Of a stretch of 10,306 nucleotides of DNA, positions 1 through 6,512 are shown in pieces. This stretch comes from Chloroflexi bacterium RBG_16_51_16 (GTDB lineage Bacteria > Chloroflexota > Anaerolineae > Anaerolineales > Villigracilaceae): the NCBI GenBank assembly GCA_001796785.1, contig MGNL01000120.1, positions 1-10,306 on the forward strand, given 5' to 3'. Both the position numbers and the translations under genes were made by a program. The notes under the pieces are model-generated. The model saw nothing but the letters and a program-made list of their open reading frames with translations. It did not search any database and was not told the origin of the DNA. Position 1 is the first letter of the stretch; the number at the start of each line of letters is the position of its first letter.

Positions 1-1443
1 CATCCACCGCTGGGGCTGGGTTTGATTGGCGAATTGATGGACACGGATCTTCCCGTGCGCGTACCGGTAATTAGCGAGCACCCGCATTCTGTTGGATTCC
101 CTCCCAATCACCCTCCCATGACCAGTTTTCTTGGTGTACCGATCCGTGCGGTTGATCGCCAGCTTGGTCAGATCTACCTCACGGAAAAGTTGGATGCCCC
201 TGAATTCACGGCGGATGATGAGAAGATCATCCAAATGCTGGCTACGTATGCCACAACCGCCATCCAGAACGCCAGGCTGGTGGAACAAATGAAAGAGCGG
301 GATATCACGCTCACCCGCCGAAACGTCGATATGGCGTTGTTAAATGGAATAGCAACCACCCTCACGGGCAGCTTGGAAGTGGATGAGATCCTCAAAATAA
401 CCCTTGGTCAGGTCATGTCCTACATGAAAATGGAGGCGGGCGAAATATTTCTCCTCGAAGACGACGGCGAAACATTGCGGATGGTACTTCATCGCGGCCA
501 GGCTGCAGAGGTTTTCTGGCTTCGCAATATATTCAAAGTGGGTGAGGGGTTCATTGGATTGGTAGCTGAATCTCGCAAATCGGCTGTCAGCCGAGACCTC
601 CCTGCAGATGTGCGGATTATGCGTGATGGCGTAGTTAAAGCGGGTTTCCGCCAAATGGTTTGCACACCATTGGTTTCGGGTGAGAATATCATGGGGGTGA
701 TGAGCGTCCTCACCCGCAGCACGGAACCGATCGATGACCTCAACGTGGATCTGGTGGCAGCGGTAGGAACCTGGGCCGGTCTGGCAATTGAAAATGCGCG
801 CTTGCATCAAAATGCCCGGCGCCTGGCTGTGCTCGAAGAAAGGGACCGGATTGGTATGGATTTGCATGACGGCATCATCCAGTCCATCTACGCCGTCGGA
901 TTATCTTTGGAAAGTGTTTATCATGATTTAGACACCGGTATTCCGAAAGAACGTATCCAACGCAGCATTGAATCGTTGAATCAAGCGATCAAGGATATCC
1001 GTGCTTATATTCTGGATTTACGTCCGCGGCAGCTGGGTACGGATGGTTTGGTCGGCGGGATTAAGCGCCTGATCGTGGAGTATCGTGCCAATACTTTTTC
1101 CGAGATCAGCCTTACGCTACCCGATACAGATCTGAGGGACCTGCCGCAGTTCCGGGCAGCAGCATTATTCCATATCTGCCAGGAATCACTGGCCAATACA
1201 GCAAAGCATTCTAAGGCAAAGAACGCCCACGTTTCCGTCTGGACAACCGAGGATCGTGTACTCTTGGAAATCCGAGACGATGGCAAGGGATTTGAACTTG
1301 AAAAAATGACTTCGACACTCGGGCATGGTCTATCCAACATGCAGTCTCGCGCCCGGTCTGCCGGCGGTGAGGTGGATATCAGCTCTACAATCGGGGGAGG
1401 TACAACCATTCTGGCCTGGGTACCACGCGATTCGCACAATTAA
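1..1443 (+). CDS. Two-GAF sensor histidine kinase, NarL/DegS type (5' partial)
   Basis: Sensor kinase that should autophosphorylate on histidine and pass the phosphate to a response regulator not present in the window. The reading frame is open to base 1; a TTG at 22 lies inside a GAF domain, so it is not the real start. The 480 visible residues hold a GAF domain (to about nt 270, with a PPNHPPMTSFLGVPIR stretch), a short helical linker, a second GAF domain (about nt 360-790), a HisKA_3 dimerisation region with ERDRIGMDLHDG (phosphoacceptor His codon at 865-867), and a C-terminal HATPase domain. The ATPase N box is HICQESLANTAKH from nt 1171, the G1 box DDGKGF at 1276-1293 and the G2 box GHGLSNM at 1321-1341. 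No membrane segment is visible, so the seen part looks cytosolic, but one could lie upstream. The ligand cannot be told. The kinase features look intact. The downstream gene is about 800 bases away, so it probably is the last gene of its transcript. Confidence 0.93.
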   Translation, partial: HPPLGLGLIGELMDTDLPVRVPVISEHPHSVGFPPNHPPMTSFLGVPIRAVDRQLGQIYLTEKLDAPEFTADDEKIIQMLATYATTAIQNARLVEQMKERDITLTRRNVDMALLNGIATTLTGSLEVDEILKITLGQVMSYMKMEAGEIFLLEDDGETLRMVLHRGQAAEVFWLRNIFKVGEGFIGLVAESRKSAVSRDLPADVRIMRDGVVKAGFRQMVCTPLVSGENIMGVMSVLTRSTEPIDDLNVDLVAAVGTWAGLAIENARLHQNARRLAVLEERDRIGMDLHDGIIQSIYAVGLSLESVYHDLDTGIPKERIQRSIESLNQAIKDIRAYILDLRPRQLGTDGLVGGIKRLIVEYRANTFSEISLTLPDTDLRDLPQFRAAALFHICQESLANTAKHSKAKNAHVSVWTTEDRVLLEIRDDGKGFELEKMTSTLGHGLSNMQSRARSAGGEVDISSTIGGGTTILAWVPRDSHN

Positions 1444-1561
1444 AACAATCGTTTGAATTTTCTTGGTTATCCCAACCTACTGATCGATATCAGGTGAGCC
1501 TGGTAATCGCAGAAATGGAGGGTAATCCTGGATAATCCTGTTACCGCATTTGATCCCTGTG

Positions 1562-1583
1562 CTTATTAAGATAAGGATTTTTT
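1562..1583 (+). terminator. Weak terminator-like hairpin after the histidine kinase
   Basis: CTTAT (1562-1566) and ATAAG (1571-1575) form a 5-bp AT-rich stem with a four-base loop, followed by GA and six T residues (1578-1583). It lies about 120 bases after the kinase stop codon. The stem is too weak for a firm call; it is simply the best candidate for ending the kinase transcript. Confidence 0.25.
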
Positions 1584-1761
1584 GAGTAAGCGGACATCAA
1601 TATTTCTTCTGTAAGATCATGACTTCCATCATCCTGCTCAGTAGATGAACCGATACATTTGGACGAGACCCGATTAATTGATTTTGGAAAAAGTGGAATT
1701 GGCAGCCTTCCATTGCCTGGATGTACAGTGTTGTAAGCAGGATTCCATTTATAAAACTCCG

Positions 1762-1770
1762 TTATCCACT
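1762..1770 (+). promoter_or_regulatory. DnaA-box-like site
   Basis: TTATCCACT differs from the consensus DnaA box TTATNCACA only at the last base. It is the best match found by eye in the region upstream of dnaA, about 490 bases before the dnaA start. A single 9-mer of this quality can occur by chance; its location is what makes it worth recording. It could serve origin function or dnaA autoregulation. Confidence 0.35.
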
Positions 1771-2100
1771 TATCTTCATGAATAAATTTGCTATTGACAA
1801 TTTCCCTTCATAATCTTGGTTTTGAATCACTTGTATTAGGGACACAATCCATATATATCTCCGTTTCTTCATCCATCAGTTTATTAAGATGATACAAGGG
1901 GAAAGTCTGCTTATCTCTTATTAATGCCCATATGTGGTGGCATGACCCTGAATTTGTGCATCGCTGGCTGAAACGCACGTTCTAGCAATTGAAAAACTTC
2001 CCTACGAATAAACCAAAATTCTTTAACATCTCTCGACCTTAAAAAAAAGAAAAATTTTAGATTGGCGTAGGTCAGGCGGAGGCATTCTGACTGGCTTATC

Positions 2101-2109
2101 TGCTAGAAT
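2101..2109 (+). promoter_or_regulatory. Extended -10 promoter for dnaA
   Basis: TGC followed directly by TAGAAT (2104-2109) is an extended -10 element one base from the TATAAT consensus. No convincing -35 hexamer lies 16-18 bases upstream, as is common for extended -10 promoters. A short inverted repeat, GTCAG (2071-2075) and CTGAC (2087-2091), sits in the -35 area and could be an operator. The predicted transcript start near 2116 gives dnaA a leader of about 140 bases. Confidence 0.5.
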
Positions 2110-2254
2110 GAAATTGCGCTGAAATAAATAGATGTGGGTGGGTTCCACATTCCCAGCTTCACTTATAACGGTAGTTCAAATTCATTTGGATAGATTTCGT
2201 TCGATTTCAGGGTTTAGATGCACGTACTTTATAGATATTGCGAGGGAAGAGAAT

Positions 2255-3607
2255 ATGAATGCAGATCAGGCCTGGCAATCTGTACTGGGACAGCTTCAAT
2301 TGGAAATGCCGAGGGCATCCTTCGACACATGGGTACGCGATACACGGCCTCTCTCCTACGAAAATGGCATACTGCAGGTCGGCGTTGGCAATGCGTATGC
2401 CCGGGACTGGCTTGATAGCCGCCTTTCCAGTACCATCAGCCGTCTCTTGATCGGCATTCTTAATTCAAACGTCTCGATAGAATTCATCGTTCAGCCATCC
2501 CCGGAACCAAAGAACGACTTCGGCGAGCAGGAAAGCATTCCGTCGTCTTTTGATACTGAATCGCTCCCCACTCCTAGCCGCAACATCAGTCTTAATCCTC
2601 GTTATACCTTTGAATCATTCGTGGTTGGATCCGGCAACCGGCTTGCTCATGCTGCCTGCCAGGCTGTTGCAGAAAAACCGGCTCGTGCATACAATCCTCT
2701 GTTCGTCTATGGTGGGGTCGGACTGGGAAAGACGCATTTGTTGCATGCGATTGGGAATGCCTGCCACCTCCGGGGTCTTAATGTTCTTTATGTTTCCTCG
2801 GAAGAATTTACCAATGACATGATCAATGCCATCCGGACGCATACCACCCAGGCCTTTCGGGAGGTCTACCGATCTGCGGATATGCTCTTGGTAGACGATA
2901 TTCAGTTCATCGCTGGAAAGGAATCCACTCAGGAGGAATTCTTTCACACTTTTAACACCCTGCATGGTCAGGATAAGCAGATCATTGTATCCTCCGACCG
3001 GCCCCCAAAGTCCCTCGTCACCCTGGAGGAGAGGCTGCGCTCGCGTTTTGAATGGGGTCTTAGTGCAGATATTCAGGCTCCAGATTTGGAAACACGGGTC
3101 GCCATTCTGCGTTCCAAAGCCGAACGAGCAGGCAGGCAAATATCTGACGATATTCTTGAAACGGTCGCCCGCAGGGTGCAGTCGAACATTCGCGAACTTG
3201 AAGGAGCCTTGAACCGCATTCTCGCCTTTGCGGAGCTGAGTGGTTCCGCCCTGACACCCAACCTGGTTGAAATGGCCCTGGTCGATCTTCTGCCCCAAAA
3301 CTTGATTTTCCCTCCTGAGAAGGTCATGGAAGTGGTTGCTCATCAATGGCACACGACCGTGGAAGCCCTGGTCGGCCGGGACCGCTCTCAGAAAGTGGTC
3401 GAACCCAGGCAGGTTGTCATGTACTTGTTGCGCAAGATATCTAACACTTCCTATCCTCAAATTGGTGCTGCCATGGGCGGTCGTGATCACACCACAGTCA
3501 TGTATTCGATCGAAAAAATTTCGAGGGATATCGAGTCGAAACCGGATCTTTATAACCGGATCAGGCTTGCGGAGCAGCAATTATTTGGGCAGCCTGCTCC
3601 TGTCTGA
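2255..3607 (+). CDS. dnaA: Chromosomal replication initiator protein DnaA
   Basis: DnaA is an AAA+ ATPase that binds DnaA boxes at oriC, melts the origin and loads the helicase. The product is 450 residues, the normal family length. Domain I at the N-terminus carries the typical FDTWV motif; a short linker precedes the AAA+ core. Walker A is GGVGLGKTH at residues 153-161 (Lys159), Walker B is LLVDD at 211-215, sensor 1 lies in IIVSSDRPP, and sensor 2 in RELEGALNR. Domain IV ends with the DNA-binding signature GGRDHTTV at 408-415. I chose the ATG at 2255 because GAGGGA lies seven bases upstream and MNADQAW is a normal DnaA start. The frame stays open back to an ATG at 2132, but that one lacks a ribosome binding site and would add 41 residues not typical of the family. 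The gene stands alone, with a promoter before it and another before rpsB; dnaN is not next to it. Confidence 0.97.
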   Translation: MNADQAWQSVLGQLQLEMPRASFDTWVRDTRPLSYENGILQVGVGNAYARDWLDSRLSSTISRLLIGILNSNVSIEFIVQPSPEPKNDFGEQESIPSSFDTESLPTPSRNISLNPRYTFESFVVGSGNRLAHAACQAVAEKPARAYNPLFVYGGVGLGKTHLLHAIGNACHLRGLNVLYVSSEEFTNDMINAIRTHTTQAFREVYRSADMLLVDDIQFIAGKESTQEEFFHTFNTLHGQDKQIIVSSDRPPKSLVTLEERLRSRFEWGLSADIQAPDLETRVAILRSKAERAGRQISDDILETVARRVQSNIRELEGALNRILAFAELSGSALTPNLVEMALVDLLPQNLIFPPEKVMEVVAHQWHTTVEALVGRDRSQKVVEPRQVVMYLLRKISNTSYPQIGAAMGGRDHTTVMYSIEKISRDIESKPDLYNRIRLAEQQLFGQPAPV

Positions 3608-3679
3608 TGGGTTCTATCAAGAATTTATCCGGTTTCTTCTCTTAAAACCGAGTGGGAACCCTAGCCTCACCTGAGGGCA

Positions 3680-3688
3680 TGGTATAAT
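3680..3688 (+). promoter_or_regulatory. Extended -10 promoter of the rpsB-tsf operon
   Basis: TGG directly followed by TATAAT (3683-3688) is a perfect extended -10 element. I see no -35 hexamer at normal spacing. Transcription should begin near 3694-3697, almost exactly at the base of the first leader hairpin. The layout matches the dnaA promoter, also an extended -10 without a clear -35. Confidence 0.72.
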
Positions 3689-3691
3689 GTT

Positions 3692-3804
3692 TATGTGGCG
3701 CTTCGGCGCCACATATTCTGCCTGGGACGGGCAATAAGCGTCCCTGAGTGGGTGATCATTCCCACTAAACCTTATCCGAGCTACGCCCAACATCCTTCGG
3801 GCGT
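3692..3804 (+). promoter_or_regulatory. Structured 5' leader of rpsB with four consecutive hairpins
   Basis: Four perfect stems follow each other between the promoter and the ribosome binding site. SL1 is a 10-bp stem, 3692-3701 with 3706-3715, closed by a TTCG tetraloop. SL2 pairs GGGACG (3724-3729) with CGTCCC (3739-3744). SL3 pairs AGTGGG (3747-3752) with CCCACT (3761-3766). SL4 pairs ACGCCC (3783-3788) with GGGCGT (3799-3804). No T-tract follows any of them, so they are not terminators. Many ribosomal protein operons are controlled by their own product binding a structured leader, and rpsB has such an element in gammaproteobacteria. Here an S2-responsive leader is an inference from position and structure. 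SL1 at the very 5' end could also simply stabilise the mRNA. Confidence 0.5.
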
Positions 3805-3830
3805 GCGTCGAATGGTGTACAGGAGCCATA

Positions 3831-4877
3831 ATGTCTGCCATCTCAATGAAAGCCCTGCTGGAGAGCGGAGTGCATTTTGGTCATCGGACCAACAAATGGG
3901 ATCCGCGTATGAAGCCGTATATTTTCACGGAACGCAACGGTATTCATATTATCGATCTTCAACAGACCGTTAAATACCTCAACCAGGCCTTCACAGTCAT
4001 TCGTGATCTCGTCGCTGGAGGGGGCATCCTCCTATTTGTCGGCACAAAACGCCAGGCCCAGGAGACCATTGCCGAGGAAGCCAACCGCTGCGGGATGCCT
4101 TACGTCACCGAACGTTGGATGGGCGGCATGCTCACCAATTGGGCAACCATCTATAAGCGCATCCAGGAGTTGGAGCGGTTGGAGAAATTGCGTGACAACA
4201 AGGAGCTCGAGCACCTGACCAAGAAGGAAGGCTTGTTAATTGAACGCGAGATTCTTCGGTTGCAGACTAGACTGTCAGGTGCGCGTACATTGAAACGCAG
4301 GCCGGATATGCTTTTCGTTGTCGATGTTTGCCGTGAAGAAGCGGCCGTACACGAAGCCAATATTCTCCAAATTCCGATCGTAGCACTCGTGGATACCAAT
4401 TGCAATCCTCAAGAAATTGATTACGTTATTCCATCGAATGATGATGCCATCCGGGCTATCAAATTGCTCGTTGCCAAAGTGTCGGACGCTGTATTGGAAG
4501 GAAAGACCATGCGCAAGGAGGAGGATCTCGACCAGCAGCCATCCACGGAAGCAGAACCCGCTTATACTCCCAAGCCAACTCGCGCGGTAGCTGCCGGGGT
4601 TGAACCGGATGAGGAAATGGTCGAGGAAGTCCTGCTGGGCGAAGCTACACTTGCCAAGCTGAATGTTTCACGGAAGGTCGTGACTGAACCTGAACCGGTT
4701 GTTCAAGAAGCACCCAAGGAGATCCTGGCCGAGGATGAAAATAAAGTCGACGAAAAAGCGGTAACCAAAGCTAAAGCCCAGGGCCGGAAAGTTAAGGAGG
4801 AAATCACCCAGGCTACAGTTGAACCTTCGGGCGAACCTGAATCGAAACCGACGAATGACGAACCGGGTCCCGGATAG
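3831..4877 (+). CDS. rpsB: 30S ribosomal protein S2 with long acidic C-terminal tail
   Basis: S2 is a small-subunit ribosomal protein that joins late in 30S assembly and helps hold S1 in many bacteria. The N-terminus (MKALLESGVHFGHRTNKWDPRM) and the segment VDVCREEAAVHEANILQIP identify it without doubt. The ribosomal core ends near residue 228; the remaining 120 residues are low-complexity, rich in Glu, Pro, Lys and Ala, and probably disordered. E. coli S2 has about 240 residues, so this 348-residue protein is extended. The tail shows no sign of frameshift: it stays in one frame, with codon use like the core, up to the stop 12 bases before tsf. AGGAG at 3821-3825, five bases before the ATG, supports the start. 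It is first in the rpsB-tsf operon, behind its own promoter and structured leader. Confidence 0.97.
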   Translation: MSAISMKALLESGVHFGHRTNKWDPRMKPYIFTERNGIHIIDLQQTVKYLNQAFTVIRDLVAGGGILLFVGTKRQAQETIAEEANRCGMPYVTERWMGGMLTNWATIYKRIQELERLEKLRDNKELEHLTKKEGLLIEREILRLQTRLSGARTLKRRPDMLFVVDVCREEAAVHEANILQIPIVALVDTNCNPQEIDYVIPSNDDAIRAIKLLVAKVSDAVLEGKTMRKEEDLDQQPSTEAEPAYTPKPTRAVAAGVEPDEEMVEEVLLGEATLAKLNVSRKVVTEPEPVVQEAPKEILAEDENKVDEKAVTKAKAQGRKVKEEITQATVEPSGEPESKPTNDEPGPG

Positions 4878-4889
4878 CACTGAGGCAAC

Positions 4890-5495
4890 ATGGAAATAAC
4901 AACCGAAATGATCAAAGAACTGCGAGCTGCAACCAGGGCTCCCATGTTGGATTGCCGGAAAGCGCTTGAAGCTTCGAACGGTGATTTCCAAAAAGCCGTG
5001 GATTGGCTTCGTGAGAAGGGAATGGCTACAGCCGCCAAGCGAGCCGATCGACAAACCTATAACGGCCTTGTGGAGCTTTACTCCCATGGTGGCGGTCGGG
5101 TTGGTGTGATGGTGGAGGTGAATTGTGAGACCGATTTCGTAGCCCGTTCTGACCCGTTCCGCATTCTGGCCCACGAATTAGCCTTGCAGATCGCAGCCAG
5201 TTCTCCCAGGTATATAAAGGCAGACGATATCCCTGCCAGTGAGCTGGACCATGAAGCTGAGATCGCCCGGGCACGTGCAAAAGAAGAAGGCAAACCTGAG
5301 AATGTACTGGATAAAATTATCGCGGGTCGGTTGGATAAATATCGGGAAGAAGTCTGCCTTTTAAGCCAGTTATATATCCGTGATGAAACCATTAATGTCG
5401 AGAAACTTATCCTCCAAAACGTGGCTGCAATCGGGGAGAGTATAGTCGTCCGCCGTTTCCAGCGTTGGGAGCTTGGTGAAAATATTTCAAATTGA
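4890..5495 (+). CDS. tsf: Elongation factor Ts (short form)
   Basis: EF-Ts is the nucleotide exchange factor that recharges EF-Tu from GDP to GTP in the cytosol. The N-terminal UBA-like domain (residues 1 to about 50) contains MLDCRKAL; the core holds EVNCETDFVAR, with the EF-Tu-contacting TDF at residues 81-83. The protein has 201 residues, like the short Thermus form and unlike the E. coli protein of about 283, so part of the second core half is absent as a lineage trait. The first signature normally reads TGAGM or TGAPM; here it reads TRAPM (residues 15-19), with Arg in place of the usual Gly. The ATG has GAGG four bases upstream. It follows rpsB by 12 bases, the usual gene pair. An inverted repeat covers its stop codon and a terminator follows. 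Confidence 0.96.
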   Translation: MEITTEMIKELRAATRAPMLDCRKALEASNGDFQKAVDWLREKGMATAAKRADRQTYNGLVELYSHGGGRVGVMVEVNCETDFVARSDPFRILAHELALQIAASSPRYIKADDIPASELDHEAEIARARAKEEGKPENVLDKIIAGRLDKYREEVCLLSQLYIRDETINVEKLILQNVAAIGESIVVRRFQRWELGENISN

Positions 5496-5517
5496 ACATG
5501 ATGTTCAACCGAACATC
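5492..5517. repeat. Overlapping inverted repeats at the tsf stop codon
   Basis: TTGAACATGATGTTCAA (5492-5508) is a perfect 17-base palindrome with 8-base arms around one central G. Its right arm is shared with a second perfect inverted repeat, GATGTTC (5500-5506), AACC, GAACATC (5511-5517). So three copies of the half-site GAACAT alternate in orientation. The second repeat could fold into a 7-bp hairpin in RNA. The first, with only one central base, is better suited to binding a dimeric protein on DNA. Function unknown. Confidence 0.5.
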
Positions 5518-5531
5518 ACCCTGACTTCGAT

Positions 5532-5573
5532 AGAAGGATGCGAGTGGCCAACCATGCCACCCGCATCCTTTTT
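5532..5573 (+). terminator. Intrinsic terminator after tsf
   Basis: GGATGCG (5536-5542) pairs with CGCATCC (5562-5568), and GTGGC (5544-5548) with GCCAC (5556-5560), separated by one A-C mismatch and closed by a seven-base loop. Five T residues (5569-5573) follow at once. This is the clearest terminator in the window and sets the end of the rpsB-tsf operon. Read-through into pyrH is possible, because I found no clear promoter before pyrH. Confidence 0.82.
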
Positions 5574-5628
5574 CGATGCGGAGTCGTTCTCGATTTGGGT
5601 CGGGAGTTAATCGTGAAGGAGCTGAGCC

Positions 5629-6345
5629 ATGAGTGGACTTAAATACCATCGCATCCTGCTTAAATTAAGTGGTGAAGCCCTAGGCGGCAATTCTGGTTTT
5701 GGGATTGACGTATCCGAAGCCGAAGCCATTGCCAGCCGGATCAAAGGTGTGCATCAGACCGGAGTACAGGTCGCGGTCGTGATCGGTGCCGGCAATATCT
5801 GGCGGGGTAAGCAGGGGTTGGATCGCGGTATGGACCGGGCTACTGCTGATTCCATGGGAATGTTGGGCACTGTGATGAATTCCCTCGTCCTCATGGATGC
5901 GCTTGAAAGGCAGGATGTTCTTACCCGCGTCCAATCCGCGATCGAAATGCGCGCCCTGGCAGAACCTTATATCCGCCGCAGGGCAATCCGCCACCTGGAA
6001 AAAGGTCGGGTGGTCATTTTCAGCGCAGGAACCGGAAACCCATTCTTCTCGACGGATACCGCGGCAGCTTTGCGCGGGACGGAATTGGATTGTGATGTCC
6101 TCATCAAAGCCACGAAAGTGGACGGCGTTTATGACGCTGACCCTGCCAAGAATTCACAGGCTCGTAAATTTGAAGACCTGACTTACGATGAAATCATTAG
6201 CCGCAGGCTTGAAGTGATGGATGCAACCGCGGTCACCTTATGTCGGGATAATAATTTACCGATCCTTGTTTTGAACCTTTGGGATGAAGATGCGCTGATG
6301 CGCGCTCTCCGGGGTGAACGGACCGGAACATTGATCCATAGCTGA
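5629..6345 (+). CDS. pyrH: UMP kinase (uridylate kinase)
   Basis: PyrH converts UMP and ATP to UDP and ADP in the cytosol, feeding RNA, UDP-sugar and cell-wall precursor synthesis. It belongs to the amino acid kinase fold and is normally a hexamer regulated by GTP and UTP. The 238 residues match the family length. Visible motifs in order are KLSGEALGG (12-20) at the ATP site, GAGNIWRG (53-60), the UMP-binding region MDRATADSMGMLGT from residue 68, GTGNPFFSTDTAAALR, and KATKVDGVYDADP near the nucleotide-binding lid. AAGGAG at 5616-5621, seven bases before the ATG, fixes the start. It lies 133 bases after tsf, beyond a terminator, and 167 bases before frr. I could not identify its promoter by eye; it may depend on read-through or on a non-consensus promoter. 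Confidence 0.97.
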   Translation: MSGLKYHRILLKLSGEALGGNSGFGIDVSEAEAIASRIKGVHQTGVQVAVVIGAGNIWRGKQGLDRGMDRATADSMGMLGTVMNSLVLMDALERQDVLTRVQSAIEMRALAEPYIRRRAIRHLEKGRVVIFSAGTGNPFFSTDTAAALRGTELDCDVLIKATKVDGVYDADPAKNSQARKFEDLTYDEIISRRLEVMDATAVTLCRDNNLPILVLNLWDEDALMRALRGERTGTLIHS

Positions 6346-6512
6346 GCCTTGGTGTTCAGCCTCGCTGCTTGTTTTCACTATCAAATTCATCTCATTTCCC
6401 ATCACAAGTGGTGTGGAAGTAGCATGATTCGGAATTATGGTGTATCCTTAAACTGGCAAACGATCCGGTGAATCTTGTTTGATTCCAGTATCAGTGGACT
6501 GTTCAGGAGGAG

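Larger units (their letters stand above)
1444..2254. other. Long AT-rich intergenic region upstream of dnaA; possible replication origin
   Basis: I find no convincing gene here on either strand. The base composition is clearly more AT-rich than the flanking genes, with an A-run plus AAAAATTTT tract at about 2042-2058. Three sites share TTATCC, the first six bases of a DnaA box: TTATCCCAA at 1467-1475, TTATCCAGG on the minus strand at 1527-1535, and TTATCCACT at 1762-1770. TGTGCATCG at 1955-1963 resembles a reverse box. Short direct repeats are present: TAATCCTG at 1523-1530 and 1533-1540, and TTATTAAGAT at 1563-1572 and 1881-1890. The right end carries the dnaA promoter and a leader of about 140 bases with a 6-bp hairpin (2132-2137 with 2145-2150). 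Lying next to dnaA, it may be oriC, but boxes are few and degenerate, so this is only a hypothesis. Confidence 0.4.

Noticed and set aside
340..867. Minus-strand open frame of 175 codons opposite the histidine kinase
   Set aside because: Fully antisense to a clear GAF and kinase sequence; the translation shows no known motif.
1794..1816. TTGACA as the -35 of a promoter in the gap before dnaA
   Set aside because: The TTGACA hexamer at 1794-1799 is perfect, but no -10 hexamer lies at 16-18 bases; the nearest TAATCT is only 11 bases away.
1893..1985. Peptide-like frame ending MWWHDPEFVHRWLKRTF in the gap before dnaA
   Set aside because: It is under 35 codons, has stops at both ends, no ribosome binding site and no recognisable family; too little to call a gene or remnant.
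2132..2254. N-terminal extension of DnaA from the ATG at 2132
   Set aside because: No ribosome binding site before that ATG, non-family residues, and a good start with GAGGGA at 2255.
2615..3580. Long minus-strand open frame of 321 codons opposite dnaA
   Set aside because: It lies entirely opposite the well-conserved dnaA coding sequence, has no recognisable domain, and is a shadow of codon bias.
3692..3715. TTCG-loop hairpin as the dnaA terminator
   Set aside because: It lies downstream of a strong -10 element at the predicted rpsB transcript start and is not followed by T residues.
5494..5506. LexA (SOS) box in GAACATGATGTTC
   Set aside because: The Gram-positive type box has GAAC and GTTC four bases apart; here there are five, and the neighbouring genes are not SOS genes.
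6341..6380. Terminator after pyrH (GCTGA with TCAGC)
   Set aside because: The stem has only five pairs with a ten-base loop and no proper T-tract follows.
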